From: Burhinus oedicnemus
Taxonomy: Eukaryota > Chordata > Aves > Charadriiformes > Burhinidae
Direction: 5' to 3'
DNA: 64,000 bases
Assembly: GCA_008921705.1 (NCBI GenBank)
Contig: VFFE01007257.1
Coordinates: 3,534,858-3,598,857, forward strand
Shown: positions 1-13,375 of the stretch, piece by piece
How positions within the stretch are numbered: position 1 is the first letter of the stretch
How the letters are laid out: the number at the start of each line of letters is the position of its first letter
Position numbers and translations under genes: made by a program
The notes under the pieces: model-generated
The model's database searches: none
What the model was told of the DNA's origin: nothing
What the model saw: only the letters and a program-made list of their open reading frames with translations

Positions 1-2419
1 TAATAAAGTTGAATGATACACTTTCTTTAAAGAAGGACAGAAGAAATGGAAAAAACCAATTTGATATCTGGAGGCTTCATGCTGCCTGGAAATAAATTCA
101 GAGAAAAGCTATATGGGAAAGAATGAACTAGAAGAGTAATGAAAGGTGAAAAAGATGTGTATGTCAGATATAGCACATCAATTAGACGGAGGAAGAACAT
201 AGAATAAATCTGCAAGTTTGAAAAATGATTACAGCATGGGTAGCAATGAAATGTAGATTGCACTAGGGGATAATAGTAAACAGAAAAATTTTAAACTACA
301 ATACATAAAAAAATAAGAGGTCAGGGAAGAAGACGGAAAGGTCTTTAAGTGGTGCTACGGCCATCTTTCTGACAAAGGTAATCTTGTAAAAGAAACACCT
401 TAAATAAGAAAAAAACCCAGAGAAACCAATATAATGATTACAGAGATCAAATATGAGAGGACAAACGTAGCCACCTAAATGAAGGTTAATCCTATCTTAA
501 TGTGAAAAGCATCTTTGGTACTATTTTTCATAGAAATCAACATTCTGCAGCATCCTCTGATTAAATACTTTCTGCACCACAGTAGCTAATGGCTTGATTT
601 GTCCAATGAGAACCACGGATGTTCATAACTTTCTTAGGTACATTAAAGAAATAGCTTGAGTATGACAAGAATCATGGTACTTGCTTGGAGGGGGTGGAGC
701 AGAAAAAGAAAGCTGAAGGTAAAATTAATGTAGTTCTTATTAATCTCTCCAGTAATCATTGTTTGGAGAGAAAACAAAAGTCAGCTGGAAATGCCTCCTA
801 CTGAGGGACACTCTGAGTATTTCGGGTGCAGCACAACTCATCTTACACTGTAGCTTTTCCCTTTACTTATTAGGAGGAGAGACAGCAAGAGAGAACACTA
901 AAAATGGGCAGAAATTAGAGTAATCCTGAGGCTGCTCTAAATTATCCTGGAGGCCTTGGAGTACGTATCTTCAGCTGTGTATCACCTTAAGTCGTCCCAA
1001 ACCACAACAATAGTAAACATTAAAAATAATTCTGGAAGAAAAACAGTATCTGTCGCCAGAAAAATACTACCTGCGTTAAATTCATCTAACCTTACTTTTA
1101 AAATATGAAGATTAATCAATACTCAACAGAAGCAGTAAATTAAGAGGAAAAATATCTGTTAAATGGTATCAGTTGAAGACTAAAAAAAAAGCAAGCTATG
1201 ATTGTGGTTGTATGCATCTTTTTTAAATCTGTTTTTGTTGCTGATCATGGCTTAAGGAGGCATCAATCTTCTTTCCGCAGGTATGTGTAACTGCTGGATA
1301 TCAAGGAGATGCTCTTTAGTCACATTGTTTGATAACATGTGTATGTCACATTGATAAGGAATATGAATCAAATGCACATTATAAATATTCAAGACAAGTT
1401 ACAGTTCTAAATATCTCTGAGAATGTAAAGTCTTTAAAGCCTATTTATTATTAAGCAAATGTGTTTCTTGCCCATTCAACATTTTGGTCTTTGAATTCCA
1501 CTAACAAGGAACCAAGCCTTGTAGAAAAACTCTTCTCAAGAACTCTAAATAAACTGGGCATAATTTCATCTTTATGTGTGCATGTACACACATAAAACCA
1601 CAACTGTGCATACCTCATTAGTATTTTCTAAGCAAGCCACTGAATGTGAACATTATTCTTTCAGTTTAAATGCAAACTGTCTTTTAAAAATCACTTTTTA
1701 AAGCTAAAGTAGAACACAAAATTGAATTGATGGGATGTGATACTGAAAATCAGTTCCTGACTGTGTAGGTTTTTCCTTTTTCTGCAGTAAAACCAAGGAA
1801 AGGTTCACTGGATGGTGAGAAGTATACAAGTAAATACAATATTACTCCACCTACTCTGATGATCTTTCGCATTCATTGACTCATTTCCATGCCATCTTAT
1901 CATCAGAGCTCAAAGTAAAAAAAGTTAGAAGGGATGTTCAGAGGGCAGTGAATATAAGGAAGCCTTGATGATTACAATAGGACTCATCATAATTTTGAAA
2001 GGAAAGCTGTCTTTGTCTGAAAATTGTCATAGTAGTGTTATATTACTGATTTCTGAATCAGGAAAAATACAGAAGAAAGTTCTCATGATCAGAATAGCCA
2101 ATGATCATATTCTTACAACAATATTTTGACACAGAAAGAGGAAAAAAGATCCTTTCACACACAAGACAAAGATTAAAAAGCAGTAAAACACACATATATA
2201 ACATATTAAAAATAGTAACTGGTTTAATTACTAGCATATTTATTAAATTCAACACCTGGGCCTGACACATCCTAGGCAGAGATGTACTTAACCTGCAATT
2301 ATGCACATTCTGTTGCATTTATTTGTAAATGTATCACCCAGAGAAACTTTACAAGGAAACAAAATTATCTTACCTATATATTCTCCCACATCCAGAAAAC
2401 CAGTTATATAAGACTAAAT
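1..2419. other. Gene-free AT-rich sequence
   Basis: No convincing coding exon, RNA gene or recognisable mobile element was seen on either strand. Open frames here are under 90 codons and have no recognisable motif. The right edge is the abrupt start of a CR1 element. Confidence 0.6.
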
Positions 2420-2420
2420 T

Positions 2421-3206
2421 GGTGACAGCCAACATGGCTTCACTAAGGGCAAATTGTGTCTGACAAATTTCGTGGCCTTCTACGACGGCATTACTGCATT
2501 GGCAGGCAAGGGAAGAGCAACTGCCATCCTCTACCTGGACTTGTGCAAGGCATTTGACACTGTCCCACACAACATCCTTGTCTCTAAATTGGAGAGACAT
2601 GGATTTGATGGATGGACCACTCGGTGGATAAGGAATTGGCTGGATGGCCATACTCAAAGAGCTGCAGTCAATAGCTCGATGTCCAAGTGGCGAGCAATGA
2701 CGAATGGTGTTCCTCAGGGGTCGGTACTGGGACCGCTGCTGTTTAACATCTTTGTCGGCAACATGCTCAGTGGGATTGAGTGCACCCTCAGCAAGTTTGC
2801 TGATGACACCAAGCTGTGTGGTGTGGTTGACACGCTGAAGGAAAGGGATGCCATCCAGAGGGACCTGGACAGGCTTGAGAGGTGGGCCCATGCCAACCTC
2901 ATGAAGTTCAACAAGGCCAAGTGCAAGGTCCTGCATGCGGGTCGGTGCAATCCCAAACACAAATACAGTCTGGGTGAAGAATGGATTGAGAGCATCCCTG
3001 AGGAGAGGGACTTGGGGGTGTTGGTTGATAAGAAGCTCAACATGAGCCAGCAATGTATGCTCACAGCCCAGAAGGTCAACAGCATCCTGGGCTACATCAA
3101 AAGAAGTGTGGCCAGCATGTTGGGGGAGGCGATTCAGTCCCTCTGCCCCACTCTTGTGAGACGCCCACCTGCAGTAGTGCATTCAGCTCTGGAGCGCCCA
3201 ACATAA
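2421..3206 (+). pseudogene. CR1 ORF2 reverse transcriptase fragment
   Basis: The frame is open for about 260 codons. It carries RT palm motif A ([10 protein letters not shown]), the [12 protein letters not shown] motif and the catalytic FADD box at 2796-2807. Both catalytic aspartate positions are kept, unlike the other long CR1 in this window. The next conserved block, LEYC-like followed by the [10 protein letters not shown] stretch, lies in a different frame from about 3175 on, so an indel has broken the gene before the listed stop at 3206. Fingers and endonuclease are absent because of the 5' truncation. The reverse-strand frame of 270 codons over the same bases is a shadow. Confidence 0.9.
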
Positions 3207-3592
3207 GAAGGACATGGACTTGTTGGAGCAAGTTCAGAGGAGGGCCATGAAGATGATCAGAGGGCTGGAGCACCTCTCCTGTGAGGAGAGGCTGAGAGAG
3301 CTGGGGTTGCTCAGCCTGGAGAAGAGAAGGCTCCAGGGTGACCTTATCGCAGTACTTAAAGGGGGCCTAGAGAAAAGGTGGAGAGGGACTCTTGATCTGG
3401 GAGTGGAGCGATAGGACGAGGGGTAACAGTTTTAAACTGGAAGAGGGGAGATTTAGATTAGATATTAGGAAGAAATCCTTTACAGTGAGGGTGGTGAGAC
3501 ACTGGCCCAAGTTGCCCAGAGACGCTGTGGCTGACCCATCCCTGGAGGTGTTCAAGGCCAGGTTGGACGGGGCTTTGAGCAATCTGGTCTAG
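3175..3592 (+). pseudogene. CR1 ORF2 C-terminal fragment, frameshifted
   Basis: The frame carrying [20 protein letters not shown] continues to a stop near 3414. The last part (RTRGNSFKLEEGRFRLDIRK, then RHWPKLPRDAV and FKARLDGALSNLV) lies in another frame ending at 3592. These blocks are the normal, ordered C-terminus of CR1 ORF2, a region of unknown biochemical role beyond the RT. At least two indels separate the pieces. The stop at 3592 falls where intact CR1 ORF2 normally ends, just before the 3' UTR. Confidence 0.85.
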
Positions 3593-3661
3593 TGGGAGGT
3601 GTCCCTGCCCACGGCAAGGGGGTTGGAACTAGACAATGGTTAAGGTCCCTTCCAACTCTAA

Positions 3662-3680
3662 CCATTCTATGATTCTATGA
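3662..3680 (+). repeat. CR1 terminal octamer repeats
   Basis: Two directly repeated ATTCTATG-type units (CCATTCTATGATTCTATGA) mark the exact 3' end of CR1 copy 1. Sequence after this point is unrelated to CR1. Confidence 0.9.
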
Positions 3681-6600
3681 AAGTAACAGACATCTGCATG
3701 TATCCAATTAAACTGCAGCTATTTTTCAATCATACCAAGAAATACTTTCCAGCCACCTTTCCATTTTCCAGCTGACCATGGGAACAGCTTGGAACCAAGT
3801 TAGTGTCTAGTCTGCTCTAATTTTCACAGGTAGTACTAGCATGCTAGAGAGTATTGTCTCAAGTAAATGCTTGTTAATGATGAGCATGCTTTTCACCATG
3901 TTACTCCAATTGCAAATCTGTGCTTAGTGATATGAAGATTTCAGAATAGGAGGCACAGAACTGACAGACACTCCTGGTCTTTTCCACATAGGATGCTGAT
4001 TTCACTTTTCTTCATTGTAATATTAAGTTAGGCCTTTGATGTTCTTATTTTGGCTACCCAACCAGAACCTCAGAAAAAGAAACTGCTACATCCACTGACA
4101 GTCTGCTTTCCTTTAAAATGAATGCATTTCAAACCAAATAATCCTGTTTTTGAAAATTTTAATTTTCTATTTAGAAATGTAAAAAGAGTACACGTGTATA
4201 AGCTGCATTAAACTAGTATGCCTCCTTGTCTTTCTGTATTTTCATAATGAAGCACAATTTGCCACTGAAATAATACGTAAAAAGTTTATGTACTTTTTTC
4301 TCATTTCTTGTGATTAGTATCCTACTCTTAAATAGAAGATTAGAACCATTTTATTCTGCACATGTTCCATCATAAAATACCACATCAGTGTGCTGCCACC
4401 ACACCACAGTATTAAACAAAGGTGCCCGAAATAAGGTATTTAATTAAATCTTCTAACTGGAATCCCAGTTTATGAGAAAAAAAATTAAGCTGTTCATCAA
4501 ATTACTGCTGAATTCATGAACGTGGCAGGAAGATGACACAAATCTGACCTGAGTATTCTATCTGTGTGAACTTTAACTTTTTAACAATGGAATAACTAAG
4601 ACAACATTTTCTTTGAAGCTTGGTGATAAGGAACTCTAAGAAGACAGTAGAGTTGGCATGCTGAACTGTTGTGACAGGCATGTTTTTGCTTATTTCATTA
4701 ATGTATTTAAATTAAATCTTCAAACTAATTTATTCTGAAGATTCTTTCTATGAAATTCCAGTGTTTCATATTTAGTATACAGAGATTTGCTGACCTTTGA
4801 TCCATAGCAGATGAAAGATCCCACCAAGGAAATTCTGCGAGACTTCCCAGATTCTGACTACTCATTGCACCAGAAAATATGTCATCACAGCATGCAGAAT
4901 AATGTAGCACCTTACAAGTGTATGAAAAAGTGCAAGACATCTATAAAAACAATTATTTCAAAAGTATTTGGGGGTGCTTGTATAGTTTTAGGATAGGGAT
5001 TGCCTTATTCTGCTGTCTTGAAAGGCTTAGGATTACAGACTGCAGCCAGGTCACATGATCCAAAAAAATGGCACAGACTATTTTAGTGCCTTTTATTTTT
5101 CTCCACACTTCCCAGTTGCAGCAGAACACTTATTCCCAGGCCTTGAAGAACAGGAGGCAAAAAAAAGCTCTTGTGTTACCGAGCCTTTATATATGGAATA
5201 CAGCTTTTGCCTGAAGACCATGTACTTAAGAGACATGGCTGTGCCCCCACAAGGAAAATTAGAGACCCTTCTTCCTACAGATCTATTGCCAAGTCCTTGA
5301 CTAACAGGAGTCAGTTCTGCAGTGGTACCTCCTTTGACAAGAGGACAAAATAAAACAGAAGGCAATCACGACCATCTATTTTATAAGCTGACGATGTAAA
5401 TATTCTGACATGCAATAGGCACCTATTCTATTGATGGTTGGAGCAGACTATGTACCCCATAAAAACATCATTCCATCAAAGGAAATTTCACTCTGTTGAA
5501 TTTCACTTACTTCCATTCCTAGAACAACGTTCTCTTCATCTGTCATTTGGGAATGTGATATAAACGTCACAATCTAGTCCCATGGCCCATGGAAACAATC
5601 ACATAAATATGCCTACTCCTTCGTGGTGTTCCTCTTGGCTTTCAAGATCACTCTCTCTGGAATCAAGAGTCTCTCTTGATCACTTCTGTTTCACAGTATT
5701 CCACAAAAGAAAGATAAGCACATTTCAAAGGGGAACAAAAGGTTTTCTGTGTACCAGAGGAATGATTATTGGAAGCCATTAAATATTGGGATAAAGAGCA
5801 TGTTACACTGAGACAAACCACAGGGATTCATCTCCAAGTGCGTGTTTCAAAGTGCATAAACAGAAAGGTACTGCCTGCTTTGCAGTATAACAATAGGTAA
5901 AAACCCACTTTTCACTCACAAATTTCAAAATAAATGTAAGGTAGAAAAGTTTGCAGACTGAAAATACTTTAGCTGACATAATTATAAATGGTGATTTTTT
6001 ACTTCTACAGAAATAAAAAAAATAAAAGTAAAAATAAAATTACTGCAGTAAGAATTCAGAAATCATTGGTATCTTCTAGTATTTTGAGTTGATGCAAATT
6101 CTCAATGGAAACAAAGAAAGGTGAAACTTGTAATTTTACTCTATTTTGTAAACAGTTAACTCTCCCTGAGTAAAGCACAGCTTCCCACATTTGCAGTTGG
6201 TCTGTACTGGTCCAGCTCTGCTGTGATACGATAACCAGAACTTGAACTGAAAAAACCACAGATGAGTAACAGTTTCAGAGGTTCCTAATTTACTGACAGC
6301 TTTGGTTCAAGCTACCACTGCCAGCACTAAACCACAGGTCTTGTCTTTCAAAGTCAGTTACTACATTCTCTGTGGTGTAAAAACTTATTTGGAAAAAAAG
6401 CATATAGATCACAAAATATAAAGCAGCTCCCTAAACATTTAAGTAATTGGAGATTTTTAATATAATTTAGTGAGTACTCAAATTCCACTTACATTGTTTA
6501 AATTCTCACCATTGAAGAAATCAAGGACAGTCAGTGTTTCATAAAACCTGATCTTAATATTCCTTTACACAACCTACTCCTAATATAGAAACAGAACAAC

Positions 6601-9600
6601 TCTTGGTAAAGACTTATCTGTGGACTCCAAGCATCTTCTGCTCTAAGTGTGTTAATTGAGAGAATGTCTCTTCAGTGATATAGAAGAAGAATGAAAAAAC
6701 AAGAGAGGAGAATATATTTGCTGACTTTAAACAAATTATGTGTTTGTAGAGGCAGGATAATCATGTACTTGAAAATGAATCTTCATTATAACTATTTCCC
6801 ATTCTGTAGTCTTGTGCTACTGCACGGGCAGCAAGGAAAGTACCACAATTACTTAAGTAAGCTGATCTGTACTCAAGGACGGTTAAGAGGTAGAGTACAC
6901 CATCTGGGCATTCCATCTTAACCATACTGTGTCGTTGATTGTGTAAGCCAATAATTATTTCTCCACATACAAGAACTAAACATGGCCTCTTGTTGACACT
7001 TATTTTCTTCCCCCTGAGTATGAGAACACTCTCCCGCATCACAGAATTACGATAAAGAATGCATGCCAAATATCATAACCAGTATCAATGTAAATATCCT
7101 GAACAGACAATAGAGCTCTGAATATGGCTGAGGAAATGTACAGTGGTTATCACTTACAGATGAGTGCTGGACTTCCAGAAATTGAGAGTTCATTCAAATG
7201 TACCTGCAATAGTACCCCTAATTTATAAGACAAATTTGAAGCTCTTTCGGCAGTATGCCATAGGGACGCCTCTTGTCAGTACATTCAAAGACTACAGGAG
7301 GATAATTTCCAAGCAGGTCATAGTGTGTTCATGAGTATAACAAAGTTCAGGAGCTTGGGCATTTGAATGCTGAAAAAATTGAGATTGTATGTGAAGATAA
7401 AGAAAGTCTAAACCACAAGGATTGTGGCGGTATTAAAGAAGAAAGTAAGCACTTAGGAGTACTTGGGAGACAACTAACATAGATGCTAATTGCCCTAGTC
7501 CAGCAACTGTTTGGTTGTTGGTATTGATTTTGACATTCTTTTTTTAGCTTGACTCTTATTGACACTAATCCTCATTATGTTTACTCCATACTGTTCCCAA
7601 AAAGGGCTCTGGTAAACTAAGAATTTTCAAGATTGCAAATGCTTTTTCACACATTGAACTTGGGTGCTCTTCCAAGATGAAAAGTGACTACACCACTTCC
7701 AGCTGTGGAGGGACACAGGGGGCAGATTTTGTAGATTTTTCTCCACTGGTAACCAAATATATAGGTGTTTTTTTAACAGCAAAACTAAATTTAGAAAGGT
7801 TGTGTTTATTTTTTTAAGGATGAGTGTGAGAATGACAAAGAAATTAAATGAAGCTTCAGAAGGGTTGACTCAAAAAAGAAAATCTTGTAATAGTTTTGTC
7901 TTATACCTGTCTCTGCCCCCAAATAACTCTGCTCATAAAAATGGATATTCTCCATTGAGTCACATATTTCTAGTTCTGACAGTTTGCTCCTCCTCCACTA
8001 GATCAGGTTCAGACAATAGAAATCCTTTTCAATATTGATAGGGACAGCAGCCTGGCAATGCTATTTCCACCTACATGTGATAAATGACTTATTTTCTACA
8101 TTCAGTTCACCACAGTCCTCTTCACGGAGCCAATGATGTGCTGGATAACCACAAGCAGAGGCTGCACATTTAGGGTCCTATCTGACAGTGCAGACTTACT
8201 ATTATAGAAATAACACACTTTGTGTTTCTGATGACTTCGAAGGCTCAGGGAGCATACCTTTTTACATAGTTGTAACATACTGGATCAAATTCTAAAAGGA
8301 AACAAAGTAAGGGAAGTTCTGAAACTTTTGAAGTAAGGGATTGCTAAACACATATGGATGATGTAACATTTTAGTCGATAATATCTACATCTGAACATTA
8401 CTGTATGCACAAAAGAAAAGAGCTGTGACACAGATTATGAAAAGTGATTAGGAAATTCTGTATTAGCCTAATCTAGCAAATTTTCATGACCATTGGTCTG
8501 GGCAACAGACAGTTCATGTCAATGGGAGACAACACAGCAAGGTGCCTACTATTCTCAAGGAAAGCTCAAATCTGAAGTTTAATCCAAAACTGAAGATGGA
8601 CTGCCTCAGGGTATAGTTATAACGACTCATGGATTTGCAGTTTTATTCATTTAGTCAAGTGTTTCTTACTGTTATTCTCTAGCAGCAGATTCTCTAGCTC
8701 TTTCTCCCCTGGTTTATGTACGTAGGTTGTTCATATGCATGCACGGACTTGCACTTTGTCTTTGGTTTTCATTTGCTGTAAACAGGAGTCTGAACACAAA
8801 CAGCCCTGGTTTGTATTCCAGAACTTGTCTGACACACTTGCTTACAAAGTAACGTTACCAAGACTAGCGTTCTTATCTAAGAGAGCTCTGACAGTTAGAG
8901 ATGGGAATGAGGCAGCGGTAAGTGTGACTTCTTATCCTGACATGTAGCATAGACTTGGGCATGTACCTCCTTGTGCGTCACTTGTCAATGAATTCAAACT
9001 CACAGCAGCTATTTGTAGTATTAGATACACACTATTTTTGCTTTAAAATTACATGGGTTACATTAACAGCAAATGTTTTCTAATACAAGTGACACCTGAG
9101 TAGTTTCAGCTTGAAGTATTGGGTTTTTTAAATTTTGATTTAAAATGAGGAAATTTATCAGATGTTTTACTTTCTCTTTTAATTAGATGGCATCGCTTAC
9201 AGTGTAGAGTGGAAGGAATATAGGGTGAAATCCCATCATCAAATTATCAATTTACACCTGGAAAATATCTATGGCTACCTCCCATAAGAAGTACAACATA
9301 GTTCATCACCTTCTCTTCTCTCACGCTTTACAAGGCATAAATAAAGCTAGATTTCTGTAACCAGTGGGACACTAGACTATGCCTGGCCCTTTCAGTGAGT
9401 GAAGGTACAAGGTGCCTATGATTCTTTCTAAAAATATAAATAGCCACAAATAAAATATGCCCCAGAAATCTAGTATCAGTTTTTCTGTATGTGATCAAGA
9501 AAACAATCATATCAGGCAGGAAGACAGGAAAATAGCTAGTTCACCCACTTCAAAATTGCACAAAGTCCAGCTATTAGCCATTTGGTCTTTAGAAAACAAT

Positions 9601-12600
9601 TATATTTACTGTGAGAATTACTGAGATCATAAAGCATATTTTAGCATTCAGATATATTTGTCCTGGTTACACTGTAATAATTTCATTACTTACAGTAAAC
9701 CTCTCTAAATATATTTGTAAATGATTCTCTATGGCTGATATTGTGGTAAACTGTCATTGATGCCAAACTGAGTTTACAGAGATGCTGGTAAAAATGCAAA
9801 GCCATCTTCAATTATTCAGAAAGGTCATTTCAGAATATTTTGTGTGGGTTTCTGTAAAATTGTTCCTTGCTAGTGTTGAGTTAGATATGCATTCAAATGT
9901 GTAACAAGCAAATCTGTTATTTCTGCTAGTATTTTATAATAATAAGCACATGCAGAACAACTTTTTACTCGTAACTTCTATTTATACACAGGAAATTATA
10001 TATTATTACATATAATGGCCTTTAAAATGAAGTTAGTTTAGTTTTGAAGTATCGTTTTGACGATATCAAAGGGTTACTAATGCTCTGCTGAATAATTTCC
10101 AATATTGTTTTCGTCAATAGTAGCAACGCAATGATCACTAGTGTAGCTGTAACACCAGAGGCTTGTTTTATCATGTTGCTGACTAATCCCGCTCAGAGTT
10201 AGTGTAAAGTAGTGATAACTATAATGAAGAACTGGTCTGTCTAAACCTCATAATTTTGATATAACTTATAGTGGCTAAACGCCCAAATTAAACAGCTTTG
10301 CAGAACTTTGTTGTGGAAAAAATGAAGGTGAGTCAACTGAGGAACACTACTCTCAAATAAATCCACTATTTCCAGGCCTGCATCATATATATTGTTCCCA
10401 CTATGAACAGTTATTCCGTGTGGATAGACTGACAAGAATTTCCAAATCAGCCATATCACATTCTGAAAAGAGTTGCTTAGTCAAACTTTGTCCAAGGCCT
10501 CCCTGCTCTGATAAATTCACAAAACTAGGAACTAGAGCCCTTAGCTTTAATATGACTACTTATGGGATTAAACTGTGTTACATGTGAGGACTGAATTATC
10601 CACCTCTTTGCTGTCACTTTCTCCTGAGCAGCATATCTGAAAGCAATGAAATCACAGCTCATAGCTACAAAGCACACCATCAGCAGCAGCCCATTTATGT
10701 AGCCAAAACAGAGGGATGAAAGCTTGCCCACAGAAATGAGTACTGCAGTATGGACCTTCTTTCCTTCTGAACTGTTTTTGGGTGGACTGTAACTTTAGCT
10801 AGCATTGAAGCTTTGAATCCTCAGTATTTGATTTACAGAACAACGTGTGTACATCTCTATGTGCCTACACACCAATCTCGTGACAAGTTGGAAGCTGCAA
10901 TTCACTCCTGGCTTGGAGAGAAAAATATTTTGCCCTGAGCAAGCTTAAAAGAGCAAAACTAAAGCTACATGCCTAAATGTCTAATAATACATTTGATAAC
11001 TTGAGCACGAAAACCAGACATCATTTGGGAGCATAATACATTCAACAGCTACTACATATAGCCCTTGAAAGTGAACATGAGAATACTCTGATTGCAGGTT
11101 AAAACCACAGAAAACAGCTCACAGGAAGAAAAAAGTCTTCTGTGAAAATTTGCTATTTCCACTTTAGCTGCATTCATTGAACCCCATCCAATACCAAAGC
11201 TATTTTGTACCAATTTAAAAGTAAGCATTATGATAATTTTCTTTTTTACCTAGAAATGCAGTTAGATTCTTTTGCTACCTGTCAAATTGACCCTGTGATA
11301 GAAATGTAGGGGCAAGAGAGAGCAGAAAGGACAAGAATTGCATGCCTGTGCTCTAAGCACATAAAATACTTTCAAGACAATGTTTTCCGCTCTTTCGTTA
11401 AGGTGCTCCTCATTCTACAATGTGAATTCTGTGAAACCGTTTGTAAAATTTTAATTTAAAAATGGTATAAAGTCTCAAAATTTGCTTGGTCTCATACTTC
11501 GATAAAAAGACTTTTCAGGGAAAGTCTTGAAGAAACAAATAGTTCCTTCACTAAACAAAATAATTCATCCACCAGCGAAGTCAACATAGTCATGGTGACT
11601 GCTAACACACGTTGATTCAGAGAAATGCAACTCTCCGCCTGATTTTGTAGGGAGTACATTAGAGAGTAACAATGATTCCCCTGAGTCCAGAAATGTACTG
11701 CCCTACTACCTGACATTTGTTTCATCATCTCAACAATGTTTTTTAATTTCTCGAAGATCTCTCATACATGTGGTCCATTTCTTCCTTCCATTAACTTGGC
11801 TGTCCTCCATGTTTCATCTGGAATGGGCAGGCAAGAACTTAGAAAACTGCAACTTAGAAAGTTTACAGAACACTGTAATAAAATATAAATATTTTCTATT
11901 TATTTAAATTGATGCTTAACAATACAAATTAGGTTTCCACAAGCTTCATTTCTTTTAGTTTTTACAAAAAAGGTGTACAACATTCTGTGTTACTTTGATT
12001 TGATTTTTTCATCTTTTTAACTAGAGATCTCCAAGAATTTTAGTTTCACTAAAATCTGGGAACATAGAATGACTTTTTTTTTTCCCCCCTACATTTCTTC
12101 ATTTTACATGAAATAATTTTCTCAGCGCTTGAAGCAATCCTTTATAATGTAATTGTCTAAAGACTGTATACATAAGTACTGTGATCTAGAAAATGAAGAT
12201 CTGAAGATACTATTTCATCTAAATATTGCTTACTCACTAGCAAAGGTTGCTGTTCTGAATTTTACTGGAATATTTCTCACAGTCCTGTATCACTTGGAGA
12301 GCAGACAGGTGATGAGAAAATAGTATCATGTTACCAATTTTAATTAGCACTGGACATACAGATTAAATATTGATCTAAAGTTGCAATAAATTAGACCTTT
12401 TTGGTACCAAGTTATTAGGTTAGAATATAGTTAGTAATTCAGAGATCAAGACTGACAGGAAAAAAAACCCAAACAATTTTGCATTGTATTTCTTTTCAGT
12501 AAAAAATGATATATTGCAACATTTACTTTCCTCCTGCACTAGAACTGAAACGCAGACATCTTCTGTGATGCGGAAATATGCAAGAGCTTCCAGCTCAGAA

Positions 12601-12804
12601 GTGGTTAAACCTTTTCGGTTTAGTTCAACATTAAATAGTATTCACCTGCCATTGTACCTCATATGAACTGTAATTTGGGTGCTTCATACTTGCCTTTTTT
12701 TACTATTATTGCCCAGCTGAGATTACTTTTCAAGAGATGCAATAGTTTTCCTAGTATGAAAACTACACTGTAAATGATAGACACGGCATTTTCATCATGT
12801 CAGG
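3681..12804. other. Gene-free sequence, about 9 kb
   Basis: No supported gene or repeat family was recognised. Open frames are at most about 100 codons, AT-rich in composition, without domain motifs and without convincing splice context. Old repeats too decayed for recognition by eye may be present. Confidence 0.5.
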
Positions 12805-13375
12805 AAGCAGCCAGGGTCAGTTGCTCCCTAAGGGATGGGGAGGGAGCCAGGAGCTGAGGATGTCCAGCACAGACAGTGCCCTCAACACCAGAGCACAGAT
12901 CTGCAGGGTCTGAACACAGCAGGTAGAGTCTGGTGCTGGTAGCAAGGTCCATTGACTAACCCAAATAAGACAAGTGGTGAACCAGGTCCAGGGTCCAAAC
13001 AGAAAGTCCAGTCAGAAGCAAAGGAGTTGAGGTCTGAGACAACTGACTGCAGGGTTGTGACGCAGGCCCAAAGGAGGGAGACATGGCCTAAGACAGTTCC
13101 ACATACAAGCTGGAGGAGGAGGAGTCAGCCCAGGAGCTGAGCTCACTTACGATGCATAGATGAGGTCCACCAAGGAGGCAGCACCAGAGATAGGACTGAA
13201 AACAAGTATTATGTAGCTCAAATGAGGACTAAAGCTTAAGGGTTGAGTTTAAATAGAGCCCCAGGCCCATGGGCAGGGTCTGGGTAGGAGCCCCAGCTGA
13301 GGCTGGTATGCACACTCAGGGTTCTGAGGCATTAAATCCACTTTTAAAGAGACAGCTGTGATAATGCCTCTGTAA
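12805..13375 (-). mobile_element. GC-rich dispersed repeat, copy A (unclassified)
   Basis: This is an island of clearly higher GC in an AT-rich background, with sharp edges. Read on the minus strand it matches the block at 25466-25985: positions 13237-13272 reverse-complemented align with 25540-25575 at roughly three quarters of bases with one single-base gap (shared core CCATGGGCC, then GGCTC, then TTAA, then CTCA, then CCCT). The neighbouring parts (a CTTTAA run followed by TAAT, GCCT and CCCTGA) also occur in the same order. Two copies in opposite orientation suggest a transposable element or old dispersed repeat. I see no coding capacity, poly(A) tail or clear terminal inverted repeats. 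Similar GC-rich units occur in reptile genomes to my recollection, but I cannot name the family. The 62-codon plus-strand frame inside it is not considered real. Confidence 0.55.

Larger units (their letters stand above)
2420..3680 (+). mobile_element. CR1 LINE, 5'-truncated copy 1
   Basis: This is a non-LTR retrotransposon of the CR1 family. It starts abruptly inside the reverse transcriptase region, at a frame reading [11 protein letters not shown], so the 5' UTR, ORF1, endonuclease and RT fingers are missing, as is usual for CR1. RT motifs follow, then the conserved C-terminal region ([15 protein letters not shown], then RHWPKLPRDAV), and a short 3' UTR (AGTGGGAGGTGTCCCTGCCC). It ends in two ATTCTATG-type octamers at 3662-3680, the CR1 tail used for target-primed reverse transcription in place of poly(A). 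No target duplication is expected for CR1. Frameshifts mean it cannot move. Confidence 0.95.

Noticed and set aside
2370..3182. 270-codon minus-strand frame over CR1 copy 1
   Set aside because: Antisense shadow of the CR1 reverse transcriptase; the plus strand carries the ordered RT motifs.
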